Of a stretch of DNA of 64,000 nt, positions 61,690 to 64,000 are shown piece by piece. This DNA is from UBA7803 sp041395905 (GTDB lineage Bacteria; Pseudomonadota; Gammaproteobacteria; Pseudomonadales; Azotimanducaceae). The stretch spans positions 124,001 through 188,000 of the forward strand of contig JAWKZP010000002.1 in assembly GCA_041395905.1 (NCBI GenBank). Reading direction: 5' to 3'. Positions within the stretch are counted from its first letter, which is position 1, and the number at the start of each line of letters is the position of its first letter. The notes beneath the pieces are model-generated. The model searched no databases and was not told the origin of the DNA. It worked only from the letters and a program-made list of their open reading frames with translations. The translations under genes were made by a program, and so were the position numbers.

Positions 61690-64000
61690 CTAAAACGCTC
61701 CGAGCCACTCCAACGCCTCGGCTCCGATCTCAGCCGAAACTCGGTGATCCTCGGCCGCAGACGCGCCCAGGCCGAGCTTGCTGCGCAGCTGCTGATACAC
61801 GGCAATGCAGTGAAAGGTCTTCAGCGGAGTTTTGCTTGCGCGAATGGCGCGCAGCCACAGCTGCGCCTGTTCCGTCTGCCCGTCGGCGTAGGCGATAGTG
61901 GCCAGCGGTACGTAGAGATCGGGCCACGGTTCCACTCTTAGGCGCGCCAGCTGGGAGACGATCGCGTTGCACATCTCAGCAGCTTGACGCAGGTGGCCAC
62001 CGGCGGCCCGGGCGCAGGCGAACAGGCTCGCAGCGCCAAACAGGGAATGCGTCTGGTCGGTCTCGAGCAGACGGTCGGTCCAGGTATTGGCCGTGCCCGG
62101 GTCGTCGAAGCACCTGCGGGCAATGACGGCGCAGATCGCGCTGTACGTGGGATGGTCGATGGGGTTGCCCGCAGTCAGATTGGTCTCGGCAATGCCTGCG
62201 GCCACATCAGCCGCCTCTTCGTACTGCTGTTGCATCGCCAGGTGCCACGCCAGATAAGTGCCGGCAAGGTCTCGGCTGCCTGGATCCCCAGCCTGGTTCG
62301 CAGCCTGGAGGGCCTCGTCGATTTGATGGCGGGCCTTTTCGGGATCGGAGAAGTTGTTCGTCAGCGACGCGAGGATCAGCGCCACAGTCAGTCGTGCCGG
62401 GTCACCGAGCTCGCGCGCCGTCTCGAGCGCGGATTCCGCGTGGCGCACGAACAGGTCCGGCTTGCGCGTGATCAGGGCGCACAGCGCCGCCATGGCATGG
62501 AGTTCCGCCCGGCACGACACCTCGTCGGTGGCTTCGAGGTACCCGTCGATGTCGTCCAGCTTGGCCAGGGCCCGGGAACCCAGGTCCAGCTGAATCATCA
62601 ATTGCGGACCGGCGCAGATGTCGATGGCAGTGCGAATGTCGCCCCGCTCGCGAAAGAACCGCTCGGCCGCCTCCAGGTCCGGATAGTGGTCCGCCGCCCA
62701 CTGCGCATGGGCATAGCTCAGAAGCCTGCCGTGCGGATACTCGCCGAGCCGCTCCAGGCACCAGCGCGCGTGACGCTCCGCGTCGGCCAGCCGAGCTTCG
62801 GGAGAGAGCTGCTCCAGGGCGTAGAGGCGAACCGTTTCGAGCAGGCGCCACCAGGGGCCCTCGCGCGTGGTTCGGCTCAACAGGCAAAGCTCCACGAGAC
62901 GTGACACGCTGAACGAGATGCTCTGCGTCATCTGGTCAGGGCACACTTCCTCGACGTCGGCCATCGTAAACTGATCTGGAAACGCCGCCATCTGCTCCAG
63001 GAGCCGCTTTTCGTCACCGTTCAGGAGATCCCAGGTCTCACGCACCACCGCGGCCAGGCTGTCCTGTCGGTCGGCACCAGTTCGCACCCGTTGCCTGCCA
63101 GCGAGCAGATCGAAACGCCGATCGAGTCGAACCAGCAGTTCGTCCAGGGTGAGGTGCTTGAGTTGCGCCGCCGCCAGCTCGATGGCGAGCGGCAGCCCGT
63201 CAAGCCGCGCGCACGCCTGCTTGACCTTGGCCAAGTCGAAGTTGAGATCCGTCATTCCGTGGCGACGTGCCGTTTCGACAAACAGCTGCACGGCAGGCGA
63301 TTCCCCCTGGTCCGATTCGAGCGCGAGCGGTTCGACGAAGAATCGAAGCTCGTCCGCCAGGTCGATGGGATCGCGACTGGTGATGAGGAATCTCGGCGCG
63401 ACGGTATGCTCGAGAAAGAAGTCCACAGCTTCGGCGACGTCGTCCTCGATGTGCTCGCAGTTGTCGAGAATGAACAGCGCATTGCGGTCGCGAATGACGT
63501 CGGCCAGCCTTTCCCGGGTGCTGCCGCCACTCCTCTGCAGCCCCAGTACCGAGGCCATGGCGGCGTCGATTCCGTCCGCGTCGGTAACGGGCACCAGGTC
63601 CACGAACCAGACGCCGTCGGGATACTGCTCCAGCACCGCCCGCCCGACGGCCTTGGCGAGACGCGTCTTGCCGGTGCCGCCGATGCCGAGCAGAGACACC
63701 ATGCGAAAGTTCCCCAGCGCCTCGATGCAGCGGCGAAGTTCCCGACCCCGTCCGAAGAACGGTGTTCTCTCGTAGCCCAGGTTCGACGTCCGCTCCCGCT
63801 GCAGGGTTTCGATCTTTGCTGTGGATACGGTCTTCGACGGCACATTCTCAATCTCGGCGACGAAGCGATAGCCGCGCCCATGTACGGTCTTGATGATTTC
63901 CTGGCGGCGGCCGTCGTCGCCCAGAGCCTGGCGCAGGCGCTTGATCTGGGTGGCGAGGGCGGTCTCGCTGACGAAGCGGTGGCCCCACAGCTCGTCGAGC
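61690..64000 (-). CDS. Winged-helix/STAND ATPase regulator, edge-truncated
   Basis: The frame runs off the right edge. The part encoded near 63840-64000 is the C-terminal half of an OmpR/CadC-type winged helix (LDELWGHRFVSETALATQIKRLRQALGDD ... IIKTVHGRGYRFVAE); an in-frame GTG at 63843 is therefore not the real start. Then comes a NTPase domain with Walker A GIGGTGKT, Walker B LFILDNCEH and ITSRDP sensor, and a long helical, probably TPR-like C-terminus. Such winged-helix-STAND ATPases are signal-integrating activators. Downstream of the convergent TetR gene by 28 bases. Target genes not evident. Confidence 0.85.
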   Translation of the reverse strand, partial: LDELWGHRFVSETALATQIKRLRQALGDDGRRQEIIKTVHGRGYRFVAEIENVPSKTVSTAKIETLQRERTSNLGYERTPFFGRGRELRRCIEALGNFRMVSLLGIGGTGKTRLAKAVGRAVLEQYPDGVWFVDLVPVTDADGIDAAMASVLGLQRSGGSTRERLADVIRDRNALFILDNCEHIEDDVAEAVDFFLEHTVAPRFLITSRDPIDLADELRFFVEPLALESDQGESPAVQLFVETARRHGMTDLNFDLAKVKQACARLDGLPLAIELAAAQLKHLTLDELLVRLDRRFDLLAGRQRVRTGADRQDSLAAVVRETWDLLNGDEKRLLEQMAAFPDQFTMADVEEVCPDQMTQSISFSVSRLVELCLLSRTTREGPWWRLLETVRLYALEQLSPEARLADAERHARWCLERLGEYPHGRLLSYAHAQWAADHYPDLEAAERFFRERGDIRTAIDICAGPQLMIQLDLGSRALAKLDDIDGYLEATDEVSCRAELHAMAALCALITRKPDLFVRHAESALETARELGDPARLTVALILASLTNNFSDPEKARHQIDEALQAANQAGDPGSRDLAGTYLAWHLAMQQQYEEAADVAAGIAETNLTAGNPIDHPTYSAICAVIARRCFDDPGTANTWTDRLLETDQTHSLFGAASLFACARAAGGHLRQAAEMCNAIVSQLARLRVEPWPDLYVPLATIAYADGQTEQAQLWLRAIRASKTPLKTFHCIAVYQQLRSKLGLGASAAEDHRVSAEIGAEALEWLGAF

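Noticed and set aside
63843..63843. GTG at 63843 as the start of the STAND regulator
   Set aside because: The same frame continues upstream through a recognisable winged-helix segment to the edge of the window.

Overview
The window is a GC-rich (about two thirds GC by eye), gene-dense bacterial chromosome segment. No tRNA, rRNA, insertion sequence, integrase, phage gene or CRISPR array was seen. Gene content suggests a Gram-negative proteobacterium, probably a gammaproteobacterium of the hydrocarbon- or steroid-degrading kind: a biphenyl/PAH-type ring-hydroxylating dioxygenase, two Baeyer-Villiger-type monooxygenases, spinster-type transporters, exported and lipobox proteins, proteobacterial PEP carboxylase and GshB, and an EmrAB-type efflux set. 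The taxonomic guess is inference from family content only. Both edges cut genes: a dioxygenase alpha subunit on the left and a winged-helix/STAND ATPase regulator on the right.

Region 1 (1-3.4 kb, +): end of a ring-hydroxylating dioxygenase operon (alpha fragment, beta, cis-dihydrodiol dehydrogenase) and a spinster-like MFS transporter. Region 2 (3.4-9.9 kb): an exported KatG behind an OxyR-like site, a crotonase-fold protein, a TrkA-C/MarC membrane pair and a second spinster-like transporter. Region 3 (10-25 kb) is mixed housekeeping and stress: ppc, a DCC-domain/lipase-maturation-factor fusion, a four-domain rhodanese with a small cupin, an LLM flavin oxidoreductase with an MscS channel, a quinone-reductase-like MDR, a PAS-GGDEF cyclase, an FMN glutamate-synthase-like protein and an ArsR-gshB pair.

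Region 4 (25-38 kb): carotenoid-cleavage-type oxygenase with a divergent TetR, a second LLM oxidoreductase, an ABM monooxygenase, exported cytochrome P460 and MsrB, an S15/CocE hydrolase, a Baeyer-Villiger-type monooxygenase, an SDR, and a marR-emrA-emrB-type operon. Region 5 (38-43.7 kb) is the least explained part: a membrane-anchored unknown protein, then two adjacent secreted proteins, one unknown and one with an N-terminal zinc-dependent phospholipase-C-like domain and a Ser/Thr-rich tail.

Region 6 (43.7-49.4 kb): a sulfatase with a broken 5' frame, then an aromatic catabolic divergon: MhpA-type hydroxylase and FAH-family hydrolase on one side, TetR and an extradiol-type VOC dioxygenase on the other. 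Together they could hydroxylate, cleave and hydrolyse a phenolic substrate. Region 7 (49.4-59.2 kb, -) is a run of nine co-directional genes: Baeyer-Villiger-type monooxygenase, thiolase-like protein and DUF35 partner (a possible retro-aldolase pair), class I aldolase, PhyH oxygenase, two MFS transporters, epoxide hydrolase and acyltransferase. Region 8 (59.4-64 kb): a frameshifted DUF4242 remnant, an aromatic-type FAD monooxygenase with a divergent TetR and paired palindromic operators, and the edge-truncated regulator.
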